Part shown: in pieces, positions 14,798-22,671 of the stretch | Numbering within the stretch: the first letter of the stretch is position 1 | Layout: each line of letters starts with the position of its first letter | DNA from: DAOMOD01 sp964526035 | GTDB taxonomy: Bacteria; Pseudomonadota; Gammaproteobacteria; Xanthomonadales; BPKI01 | Length of the DNA: 30,234 nt | NCBI GenBank assembly: GCA_964526035.1 | Contig: CAZGKE010000025.1 | Location: 1 to 30,234 of the forward strand | Reading direction: 5' to 3' | Translations under genes and position numbers: made by a program | The notes under the pieces: generated by a model | Databases searched by the model: none | The model's input: only the letters and a program-made list of their open reading frames with translations | What the model was told of the DNA's origin: nothing

Positions 14798-17700
14798 ATG
14801 ACGTCAGACACCATCTGGGACTTCTGGATCGACCGCGGCGGTACCTTCACCGATATCGTCGCCTGCGCCTCCGACGGCTCGCTGCGCACCGTCAAGCTTC
14901 TTTCCGAGAATCCGGAACGCTATGCCGACGCGGCGCTCGCCGGGATCCGCGAAATTCTTGGCGTCGCAGCCGATGCGCCGATTCCGGCGGCGTGTATCCG
15001 CAGCGTGCGTATGGGCACCACGGTCGCCACCAACGCGCTTCTTGAGCGAAAGGGCGAACCAACCCTGCTGGTGGCCACGCGCGGCTTCGCCGATGTGTTG
15101 CGCATCGGCTACCAGGCGCGGCCGCGTCTGTTCGCGCTGAACATCGAGTTGCCGGAGATGCTCTACGCCGAGGTGGTGGAGGCCGACGAACGCATGGATG
15201 CCCACGGTCAGGTGCTGCGCGCGCTGGACGAAGACGGCCTGCGTCGGGACCTGGAAGCGGCGCACGCGCGCGGACTGCAGGCCGCGGCCATCGCGCTGAT
15301 ACACGGTTACCGTTACCCCGATCACGAACGACGTGCCGCCGAACTCGCCCGCGCAGCAGGGTTCACCCAGGTCTCGATCAGCCACGAAGTCAGCCCGCTG
15401 ATGCGCATCGTGCCGCGAGGGGACACGACGGTGGTCGATGCCTACCTGTCCCCGGTACTACGCCGCTACGTCGACCGCGTAGCGGCCGAGCTGCCCGGCG
15501 TGCGCCTGCTGTTCATGCAGTCGAATGGCGGACTGGCCGCGGCCGATGCCTTCCACGGCCGCGACGCCGTGTTGTCGGGGCCGGCCGGTGGCGTGGTCGG
15601 CATGGCACGCAGCGCCGAAGCCGCCGGGTTCGAGCGTGCCATCGGCTTCGACATGGGCGGCACATCCACCGACGTCAGCCACTATGCCGGCAGCTTCGAG
15701 CGCAGCCTCGACAACGAAGTGGCTGGCGTGCGCCTTCGCGCACCGATGATGCTGATCCACACCGTGGCCGCGGGCGGCGGGTCCATCCTGCACTTCGATG
15801 GCGCCCGCTACAGTGTCGGACCGGACTCCGCGGGTGCTGCACCCGGACCGGCCTGCTACCGCCGCGGCGGGCCGCTCACCGTCACCGACTGCAACGTCAT
15901 GCTCGGACGCATCCAGCCCGGGCATTTCCCGCATGTGTTCGGCCCGGAAGGGGCGCAGGCGCTGGATGCCGACGTGGTGCGCGCGAGATTCACCGAACTG
16001 GCCGCGCAGATCGGTGATGGTCGCAGTCCGGAGCAGGTTGCCGAGGGCTTCCTCCTGGTGGCGGTCGAGAACATGGCCGCTGCCATTCGCCGCATTTCTG
16101 TGCAGCGCGGCCACGACATCACGCGCTGCGTGCTCAACGGCTTCGGCGGCGCAGCCGGACAGCATGTCTGTGCGGTGGCCGATGTGCTGGGCATCGAGCG
16201 GGTCATGCTGCATCCACATGCCGGCCTGCTCTCTGCCTGGGGCATAGGCTTCGCAGACCTGCGCCTGATGCGCGAGCGCGCCGTCGAGGCACCACTCGAA
16301 GATGCCCACATCAAGGATCTTGCCGCCCTGCTCGACGATCTGGCCGCCGACGGCGAGCATGCCATGCGCGCGCAGGGTGTCGGTTCGCGTCACAGCGCCA
16401 CCCGTCGTGGCAAGGAGCGCGAATCAAGACCGCAGGTCGAGTCCGCCCGTCTCGCACCACCCATCGCAACCCCCAGGGCACAAGTCCGCACGCTGCGGCG
16501 CCTCCTCGTCCGCGCCGAAGGCACCGACAGCCCCCTCGAAGTCGATTTCGCCGATATCGACAACATGCGCCGGCAGTTCACGGCCCTTTGGTGGCACCGC
16601 TTTGGTTTTGCCATCCAGGGCGCCCGCCTGATCGTCGAGTCCGCGCAGGTAGAGATCGTGGCCAGTGAGGACGCTGGCCTGCGGGAGGAAGCGGCTGCAG
16701 TCGCCACCCACGCCGAAGTGCAGACGGCAGAGGTCTGGTGCAGCGGCGCACGCCGCGGAGTCCCGCTGCATTCGCGCAGCGCACTGCGCCCCGACACACC
16801 GGTCGACGGTCCGGCACTGGTCGTTGAAGCCCACGGCTGCACCTGGCTGGACGCCGGCTGGCGCGCCGAAGCCGACGCGGCCGGCAACCTCTTGCTGACC
16901 CGCATCGAGGCGCGCGACCGCGAGCGAGTCGCAACCGTCTGCGACCCGGTCATGCTGGAAATCTTCAACAGCCGCTTCATGGCGATCGCCGAACAGATGG
17001 GTGCGGTACTGGAAAAGACCGCCGCCTCGGTGAACATCAAGGAGCGTCGCGACTTTTCGTGCGCGCTTTTCGACAGCACGGGCGGTCTGATCGCCAACGC
17101 TCCGCACATGCCGGTGCATCTCGGCTCCATGGGCGAGAGCGTGCGCGCCATCATGCGTGCGCGCGGCGACCACATGCAGCCGGGCGACGTCTACGCGCTG
17201 AACGACCCCTACCACGGCGGCACCCACCTGCCCGACATCACCCTGGTGCGCCCGGTGTTCGACCGCGGCGGTCGCACGGTGCCGTTTTACGTCGCGTGTC
17301 GCGGCCACCACGCCGACATCGGCGGCATCGCACCCGGCTCCATGCCGCCCTTCAGCCGTCGCGTCGAAGAGGAAGGCGTGCTGCTCGACAACGTGGAAGT
17401 GGTCGGCCAGGGCAGTTTCCGCGAACCGGAACTACGCGCTCTGTTCGCTTCGGGTCCCTGGCCCGCACGCAACATCGACCAGAACATCGCCGACCTGCGC
17501 GCGCAGGTGGCCGCCTGTGAAACCGGCACCGCCGAGATCGCGCGCATGGTTGATGAGTTCGGGCTGGCCGTGGTGCAGGCCTACATGGGCCATGTGCAGG
17601 ATCATGCCGAGGCCTGCGTACGCGCCGCCATCAAGCGCCTGCGCGATGGTGCATTCCGCTACGAGATGGACGACGGCAGCGCGGTCCAGGTCACCGTCAC

Positions 17701-18475
17701 CATCGACCAGACAACACGAAGCGCAAGTATCGACTTCAGTGGCACCAGCGAACAGCACGCGGGCAACTTCAACGCACCATCAGCAGTCGTCCGTGCGGCG
17801 GTGATCTACGTGTTCCGCTGTCTGATCGACGCGGACATCCCTCTCAACGAAGGCTGCATGCGGCCTCTGACCATCCACATACCCGAAGGCAGCATGCTCA
17901 GCCCGCGCTTTCCTGCCGCGGTGGTGGCCGGCAACGTGGAGACCTCGCAGGTGATTGTCGACGCACTGTTCGGCGCGCTCGGCGTGGTCGCTGCAGCGCA
18001 AGGCACGATGAACAACCTCACGTTCGGCAACGACCGCCACCAGTACTACGAAACCCTGTGTGGCGGTGCCGGTGCAGGCCCCGCCTTCGACGGCGCATCG
18101 GCCGTCCACACCCACATGACCAACTCCCGACTCACCGATCCCGAAGTGCTGGAGTGGCGGCATCCGGTGCGCCTGGAATCCTTTGCGATCCGCAGCGCAT
18201 CCGGCGGCACCGGTCGCCATCGCGGCGGCGATGGCGTCGAACGAAGAATCCGCTTTCTCGAGCCGGTGACTGTCTCCCTGCTGTCAGGGCACCGACGCAT
18301 CGCGCCGTTTGGTCTGGATGGCGGCGAGCCGGGCGCCATTGGCGAAGATGCCATTGAACGCGCAAACGGGGAGGTTGAGCCGTTGGCGGGCTGCGCCAGC
18401 GTCGAGGTCTCTGCGAACGAAACCATAGTGATCCGGACGCCAGGCGGTGGCGGGTTCGGGATCCCGCAGGAATAG
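14798..18475 (+). CDS. 5-oxoprolinase / hydantoinase A-B fusion (ATP-hydrolysing)
   Basis: 1225 residues, the size of single-chain 5-oxoprolinases, which open 5-oxo-L-proline to glutamate with ATP. The HyuA half starts at the N-terminus with IDRGGTFTDIV, the phosphate-binding loop, then MGTTVATNALLER, LSGPAGGVVGM, FDMGGTSTDVS and GFGGAAGQHVC. The HyuB half begins near residue 710 (DPVMLEIFNSRF) and has CALFDSTGGLIANAPHMPVH, DPYHGGTHLPDI and a Gly-rich end, TPGGGGFGIPQE. The ATG at 14798 was chosen because it follows TACGAT by 7 nt and starts just before the conserved motif. A charged stretch at about 527-562 looks inserted. Cytosolic. The exact substrate (oxoproline or a hydantoin) is not certain. 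Confidence 0.9.
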   Translation: MTSDTIWDFWIDRGGTFTDIVACASDGSLRTVKLLSENPERYADAALAGIREILGVAADAPIPAACIRSVRMGTTVATNALLERKGEPTLLVATRGFADVLRIGYQARPRLFALNIELPEMLYAEVVEADERMDAHGQVLRALDEDGLRRDLEAAHARGLQAAAIALIHGYRYPDHERRAAELARAAGFTQVSISHEVSPLMRIVPRGDTTVVDAYLSPVLRRYVDRVAAELPGVRLLFMQSNGGLAAADAFHGRDAVLSGPAGGVVGMARSAEAAGFERAIGFDMGGTSTDVSHYAGSFERSLDNEVAGVRLRAPMMLIHTVAAGGGSILHFDGARYSVGPDSAGAAPGPACYRRGGPLTVTDCNVMLGRIQPGHFPHVFGPEGAQALDADVVRARFTELAAQIGDGRSPEQVAEGFLLVAVENMAAAIRRISVQRGHDITRCVLNGFGGAAGQHVCAVADVLGIERVMLHPHAGLLSAWGIGFADLRLMRERAVEAPLEDAHIKDLAALLDDLAADGEHAMRAQGVGSRHSATRRGKERESRPQVESARLAPPIATPRAQVRTLRRLLVRAEGTDSPLEVDFADIDNMRRQFTALWWHRFGFAIQGARLIVESAQVEIVASEDAGLREEAAAVATHAEVQTAEVWCSGARRGVPLHSRSALRPDTPVDGPALVVEAHGCTWLDAGWRAEADAAGNLLLTRIEARDRERVATVCDPVMLEIFNSRFMAIAEQMGAVLEKTAASVNIKERRDFSCALFDSTGGLIANAPHMPVHLGSMGESVRAIMRARGDHMQPGDVYALNDPYHGGTHLPDITLVRPVFDRGGRTVPFYVACRGHHADIGGIAPGSMPPFSRRVEEEGVLLDNVEVVGQGSFREPELRALFASGPWPARNIDQNIADLRAQVAACETGTAEIARMVDEFGLAVVQAYMGHVQDHAEACVRAAIKRLRDGAFRYEMDDGSAVQVTVTIDQTTRSASIDFSGTSEQHAGNFNAPSAVVRAAVIYVFRCLIDADIPLNEGCMRPLTIHIPEGSMLSPRFPAAVVAGNVETSQVIVDALFGALGVVAAAQGTMNNLTFGNDRHQYYETLCGGAGAGPAFDGASAVHTHMTNSRLTDPEVLEWRHPVRLESFAIRSASGGTGRHRGGDGVERRIRFLEPVTVSLLSGHRRIAPFGLDGGEPGAIGEDAIERANGEVEPLAGCASVEVSANETIVIRTPGGGGFGIPQE

Positions 18476-18727
18476 TAGATGAATCATTCTGGATGAGGGT
18501 CGCGCTTCTTCCGCCTGCTCATCGGCCGCAAGGGAACGAATTGGACAGCGCCGCGTTTGCTGAATCACGGCCCGACTGATGCAGATCCCCGAATTTTCGA
18601 AAAGCCAGCGGCGTACGATTCGTGCAACCTGCTCGACGCCGAATCCCTCCTTTGGCATGCAAATCAGCTTGCGACCTGAGAGGTTGATTGGAGACAGTCC
18701 GTTGTTGCCTGGCGGTTTACGGCGAAG
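18476..18727. other. Intergenic region between convergent genes
   Basis: 252 bp between the oxoprolinase and M14 gene stops. The minus strand stays open through most of it but shows no family motif, ribosome binding site or start. No intrinsic terminator is seen. Confidence 0.35.
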
Positions 18728-19645
18728 TCAGCCCTCAAGCGCAAACTCCAGCGCCGCACACACCGCCGCGACTTGCGCGGCATTGCACTGCTCCGGCGTG
18801 GCGCGTGGGCTGTCGGGGTAGACCTCGGTGGTGGTGGTGTAGCGGGCGCCGGTGATGCCTGCGCACAGGCCGAGCTTGCGGAAGGGATAGAGGATGACGC
18901 CTGGTGCCACGACCGGCGACCCGATGATTTTGCCCTCGCTGTCGGCTGGAGCGATGTGGGTGACCGTCGACACCGCCTCGATCACCGCCTGCTGGAAGGA
19001 GATCTGCGGGTTCTCGCCATCGCCGACCGTGTAGAAGCCGTCGGGAATCTCGCCGGGCTCGAAGGCCTTGCCGTCGCGCGCCGCCAGAGCCGGACGGAAT
19101 TCGTTCTCGTCGCTGTCCGTGGTCTCGTGCAAGTCGATGTGCAGCAACCAGCTCTCCGCGACGGAGGCAACCAGACGCATCAATGCCGCGGATTCCTGCG
19201 CCGGACTGTCCGTACAGAAGGACCGGTTGGGATCGACTGCATGCGGATTCCAGCGCTGGATGCGCTCGTAGCCCCAGGGGCTGACGCAGGGCGCGATCAT
19301 AAGGTTGATCCTGCCCATGAAGCGCGCGGCATCCTGCTCCGCGAACTGCAATGCACCGTGCACGCCGCTGGTCTCATAGCCGTGCACGCCGCCGGTCACC
19401 AGCGCGCAAGGAAGGTCGTCGCGCCAGTCGCGGCTGCGCAGGGCCAGCAGGCGATAGCTGTCCGGGGCGTAGTCCAGCCGACCGTACTCCAGCAGCTCGA
19501 AGCGATCGCCAAGCGATTCGATCACGCTCAGCACTTCGTCGGCGTAGCTGCGTTGGCGCTTCTGGTGCGACAGCCATTCAGCGCGTTCCGCATCGCCCCA
19601 CGGCATGCCGGGTGTGCCGATGGGATAGGGGATTGGACTCGTCAT
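18728..19645 (-). CDS. M14-family zinc hydrolase (metallocarboxypeptidase / aspartoacylase-like)
   Basis: 305 residues from the ATG at 19645. The zinc set of the M14 fold is visible: GGVHGYET gives His88 and Glu91, and LLHIDLHET gives His173. The substrate carboxylate motif is DPNRSF (138-143), and TEVYPD gives the general base Glu274. These fit a small bacterial M14 peptidase or a succinylglutamate desuccinylase/aspartoacylase relative. There is no signal peptide, so it should be cytosolic. Upstream codons to 19975 are open but would overlap the divergent secreted beta-helix gene. ACAATA at 19689-19694 (TATTGT on the minus strand) may be its -10 box. The exact substrate is unknown. Confidence 0.82.
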   Translation of the reverse strand: MTSPIPYPIGTPGMPWGDAERAEWLSHQKRQRSYADEVLSVIESLGDRFELLEYGRLDYAPDSYRLLALRSRDWRDDLPCALVTGGVHGYETSGVHGALQFAEQDAARFMGRINLMIAPCVSPWGYERIQRWNPHAVDPNRSFCTDSPAQESAALMRLVASVAESWLLHIDLHETTDSDENEFRPALAARDGKAFEPGEIPDGFYTVGDGENPQISFQQAVIEAVSTVTHIAPADSEGKIIGSPVVAPGVILYPFRKLGLCAGITGARYTTTTEVYPDSPRATPEQCNAAQVAAVCAALEFALEG

Positions 19646-19770
19646 GACTCTGCCTGCTGCACTCGGCGATCTGCGATCACGGTGGCGCACAATAGCACCC
19701 AAGGTGTGGGCCCGATTCCAAGTTCTTTGCTGGTGGTAGGCTTCGCATCGACGTCGTCCGTTTGCGCGAC

Positions 19771-19778
19771 GAGGGGAG
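19771..19778 (+). promoter_or_regulatory. Ribosome binding site fixing the start at 19785
   Basis: GAGGGGAG overlaps the approach to an ATG at 19779 and leaves only about 1 nt for it, but 6-7 nt for the in-frame ATG at 19785. The second ATG is therefore preferred. Confidence 0.65.
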
Positions 19779-19784
19779 ATGGGC

Positions 19785-21101
19785 ATGTTGCGAGCCAGGA
19801 GTCTGCTCACGGTGGCCGCGGGCGCGTTGCTCGCATGCGGCGTGCTCGTCGCGGGACCCGCGACGGCGGCCACTCCGCAAGGCGGCGGAGGCTGCGCCGC
19901 GGAGGGTCTTTTCGCCAACGGCTTCGAGGCGAACATCGCACCACACCCGCTGTATCCGGCGTTCGATCTCGCCACCCTGCCCGGTGCCGGCGGCGGCGCC
20001 GCGGGTCCTTACGAGTCCCCGGTCCTGCCATGCACGAATCGCAGCGTCACCGTGGCGGCCATCGGCACCGCTGCCGGCGCCCAGCTGCGCAGCGAATGCG
20101 AAGTGGGGGCGACTGCCGTGCACGTGCCCTCCGCCGCCGGGCGCATCGGCGTAGTGAATCTCGGCCACGTCCACGACTGCGAAGTCATGCTGGGCAGCGC
20201 CGTGGTGATCGACTTCCTTGTGATCGGCAGCCTGCCGGGTCCCACGCATGCACCCAGCCATCGCATTCGCATCCGCGGCGGCCAGGTCGGCAGCGTGCTG
20301 GCGATCGGTCCGTCGACCGATATCGTGTTCGACGGCGTCGCCATCAACAACGGCGCGGTGCCGTCGACCAGTCGCTCCAGCATCGGCTTCAACATGCCGG
20401 CAGGACCGGGAGCGGGCGAGGTGCTGGATCGTTTCGCCGTGGTCAACTCCTTCATACGGGTGCTGCCGGTGAGCTTCGGCGCCGAGATCGATGGCGCGGC
20501 GCAGATCAGCTCGGGTGCGCGCAACGTGCTCTTTGCCAACAACAACATCGTCACCTCGGGCAACCGCAATTCTTGGGCCTTCCGCCTCGGCGGCGGTGAC
20601 AACCTGCTGCTGATCGACAACAGTGTGCGCGTGTCTTTCCACAAGCTGGTGCGCATGGGCGACGCGCCGGTGGACTACGTCTATATCAAGGGTGGCACCT
20701 GGATGCGCGAAGCGACCCTCACCAGCGGCGGCGCGCTGTTGAATGACGCGTTCGCACAGCTTTCAGGATCCACGACAGACAGCGTGTACATCCATGACCC
20801 GGTGGTCTACCTGCTACCCGATGCGCCGGTGTCCTTCGGAGCCTCCGTCGAAGCGGCGCAGGCGGGCCGGAGCTGGCATGCGCGGCGCATCGACTGGCAC
20901 GCGCTGAGCGCGGATGTGGTCAGCGTCGCCCGCGTGCAGATGCTCGAGAACGCGTGCGTGGGGGTGAGTGGGCTGTGCGACTATGGCGCAGCGACCCATA
21001 CCTTTCACTACGACCCGGCGCTCACCTTTCCAGCCGACCCCTGGCGCAACCTGCCGACGTTCGCCAACAACGATCCGGATGCGCTGCCGGTCGAGCCGTG
21101 A
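19785..21101 (+). CDS. Secreted right-handed beta-helix protein with N-terminal FANGFE motif
   Basis: 438 residues. The signal peptide MLRARSLLTVAAGALLACGV continues to a likely cleavage after PATAA (about residue 29). The mature protein begins with a Gly-rich segment and CAAEGLFANGFEANIAP (37-53). That is the same motif found at the C-terminus of five other exported proteins here, but moved to the N-terminus. The rest is beta-helix-like: short strands with Asn/Gly turns, such as NVLFANNNIVTSGNRNSWAF. Eight or so cysteines suggest disulfides. The C-terminus (DPDALPVEP) has no tag. No pectate-lyase catalytic motif is evident. Function unknown. Confidence 0.78.
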   Translation: MLRARSLLTVAAGALLACGVLVAGPATAATPQGGGGCAAEGLFANGFEANIAPHPLYPAFDLATLPGAGGGAAGPYESPVLPCTNRSVTVAAIGTAAGAQLRSECEVGATAVHVPSAAGRIGVVNLGHVHDCEVMLGSAVVIDFLVIGSLPGPTHAPSHRIRIRGGQVGSVLAIGPSTDIVFDGVAINNGAVPSTSRSSIGFNMPAGPGAGEVLDRFAVVNSFIRVLPVSFGAEIDGAAQISSGARNVLFANNNIVTSGNRNSWAFRLGGGDNLLLIDNSVRVSFHKLVRMGDAPVDYVYIKGGTWMREATLTSGGALLNDAFAQLSGSTTDSVYIHDPVVYLLPDAPVSFGASVEAAQAGRSWHARRIDWHALSADVVSVARVQMLENACVGVSGLCDYGAATHTFHYDPALTFPADPWRNLPTFANNDPDALPVEP

Positions 21102-21154
21102 GGCAACTGTGCGCCCAAGCTTCGCGGCGCCGGATGGTCCCGGAGTTGCGAGCT

Positions 21155-21673
21155 TCACGACGCCCGCGTCCCGATTCGTACCAGCAGGTAGGTCGGATGC
21201 ATCAGGCCGGTCGGCGGATAGAGCTCCTCACCTGTGCGCTGGAAACCCAGCCTCTGCAGCAGGCGAGCCGAGGCAACGTTGTGCGGATGGTGCCCGGCAA
21301 ACAGGCCATCGATCACGAAGTTGGCGAATCCGTACTCGATGACGGCATTCGCCGCTTCCCGTGCCAGTCCCCGGCCCCAGTACTGCGGAAGGAGATGAAA
21401 GCCGAGTTCCGGGCAACGCGCATCGGGACGCGGGCGCAGTCCGCAGCAGCCGACGAAGCTGTCGCCTTCGCGCAGAAAGCAGGGCCAGTACTGAAGGCCG
21501 TGCGCGCGCTGGGATTCCATCGCAGCATCGAGCCCTGCCCTGATCTGCTGAGCCTCGAAGGGTCCACCGATCAGCGCGGTGACTCGCGCGTCACCCCACA
21601 GCGCGAGTGCAAGCGGCAAGTCCTCGTCCGTCCAGTTCCGAAAGTGCAGGCGTTCACTCACGGGCGGTTGCAT
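21155..21673 (-). CDS. GNAT-family N-acetyltransferase (RimJ/RimL type)
   Basis: 172 residues. The N-terminus ERLHFRNWTDEDLPLALALW is the RimL-like beginning. ELGFHLLPQYWGRGLAREAA (about 90-109) is the acetyl-CoA-binding core with the Q/R-x-x-G-x-G/A pattern. HPHNVASARLLQRLGF is the terminal alpha4/beta7 motif (N-x-x-S-x-x-L-L-x-x-x-G-F). It transfers an acetyl group from acetyl-CoA to an amine, in this branch often a protein N-terminus or small molecule; the target is unknown. No clear Shine-Dalgarno precedes the ATG at 21673. It lies on the same strand as, and 62 bp from, the VIT/VWA operon, with no evident functional link. Confidence 0.88.
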   Translation of the reverse strand: MQPPVSERLHFRNWTDEDLPLALALWGDARVTALIGGPFEAQQIRAGLDAAMESQRAHGLQYWPCFLREGDSFVGCCGLRPRPDARCPELGFHLLPQYWGRGLAREAANAVIEYGFANFVIDGLFAGHHPHNVASARLLQRLGFQRTGEELYPPTGLMHPTYLLVRIGTRAS

Positions 21674-21735
21674 GGTAGAACCCCGTTTACAGTTGTTGGC
21701 GAGTCAGCTGCAGACGCAACACCCGACTGTCATGC

Positions 21736-22671
21736 TCAAGGCGCCTCACGGGCATCGTCGGACAAGCCGGGGTCCTGGCTGACGATCAGAATGTAGGCCT
21801 GACCGACCAGCTCCGTCCCCGACCCCGAGGAGTCGGACTCGATGCTCCAGTGCATCTGGCCGGGCCTGAAGCCCAGCTCGTCGAGGCGGCGACGCAAGGG
21901 CTGGTAGCGGTTCGCGATCCGTTCGGGACGCTGTCCGGACAGTGCAACGGCCTGCGGCAAGGGCAGGCGCACGCCGACTGGGCGCTGTTCACGGCGAAGG
22001 AGAACGGGCGCCGCATTGTCGAGGACCGCAGTCAGCTCGGAGGCAAGTTCGTCCATTGCGGCTTCCGCGGTGTGCAGATGGCGCACCGTGCGGGTCACAT
22101 AGGCCAGCTCGGCGCGCCGGACGACGCCCGCGCCATCCTCCAGGTAGGCGATCAAGTGCGGGGATGCCGAGATGCGTACCGAGCCGTCGGCAGCGAACAG
22201 GTGGGCAAGCGCTTCGAGAACGTCGCTGCGACGGCCGACGCCGCAGCCTTCGAGCCGTATCCGCGTGTGCTCGTCAAGAATCGAAGGTCGCAGGGCAGGA
22301 AACGACCCGCTCTTGCGCGCTTCGATCAGTGCGCCCGGCGTGGCATCGTCCTCCGCCGGATGCAGCGGCAGCGGCAGTCCGCTCCATTCAGAGGCGTGCG
22401 AGACAAGGATGATTTCGCGCCACGGCGCATCGCCGCGACGAGGATGGGTGGCAAGCACTTGGCGCAGTTCGGCAAGACTGCCGACACCGTGGACGATGTG
22501 CTGAGGCGACAGGCGACTGCTCCAGTAGCGACCCGCCGCGGCGATGTAGCCGTCGGTTTCGCCCAGCAATATGACAAGACGTCCGTCGCCGGCCCATAGC
22601 GGCGCACACGCGAGCAGCAGCGCCGGCAGCAGAAAACCCCTGACGCACGCGGCCGCCGCGCGTGGGCTCAT
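21736..22671 (-). CDS. Exported protein with candidate clan-CD (caspase/DUF4347-like) His-Cys dyad
   Basis: 311 residues with a signal peptide ending near residue 27 (APLWAG). The mature start RLVILLGETDGY looks like the first strand of an alpha/beta fold. Then EIILVSHASEWSGLPLPL (about 87-104) gives His92, and IRLEGCGVGRRSD (138-150) gives Cys143, followed by VLEALAHLFAADGSVRISAS. The order and spacing resemble clan-CD cysteine peptidases and the DUF4347 fold (strand-SHG..., strand-x-x-C). Here SHA replaces SHG. The C-terminal third is unassigned. The start codon overlaps the stop of the VIT/VWA gene as ATGA, so translation is coupled. The enzyme assignment is a hypothesis; a degenerate or unrelated exported protein is possible. 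Confidence 0.6.
   Translation of the reverse strand: MSPRAAAACVRGFLLPALLLACAPLWAGDGRLVILLGETDGYIAAAGRYWSSRLSPQHIVHGVGSLAELRQVLATHPRRGDAPWREIILVSHASEWSGLPLPLHPAEDDATPGALIEARKSGSFPALRPSILDEHTRIRLEGCGVGRRSDVLEALAHLFAADGSVRISASPHLIAYLEDGAGVVRRAELAYVTRTVRHLHTAEAAMDELASELTAVLDNAAPVLLRREQRPVGVRLPLPQAVALSGQRPERIANRYQPLRRRLDELGFRPGQMHWSIESDSSGSGTELVGQAYILIVSQDPGLSDDAREAP

Noticed and set aside
18284..18658. Possible minus-strand gene covering the oxoprolinase end and the intergenic region
   Set aside because: It has no ribosome binding site and no family motif, and half of it is antisense to the oxoprolinase C-terminus.
18773..20599. Long plus-strand frame spanning the M14 gene and the start of the beta-helix gene
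   Set aside because: It is antisense to the M14 catalytic motifs and out of frame with the secreted protein, and it reads as low-complexity Arg/Gly/His text.
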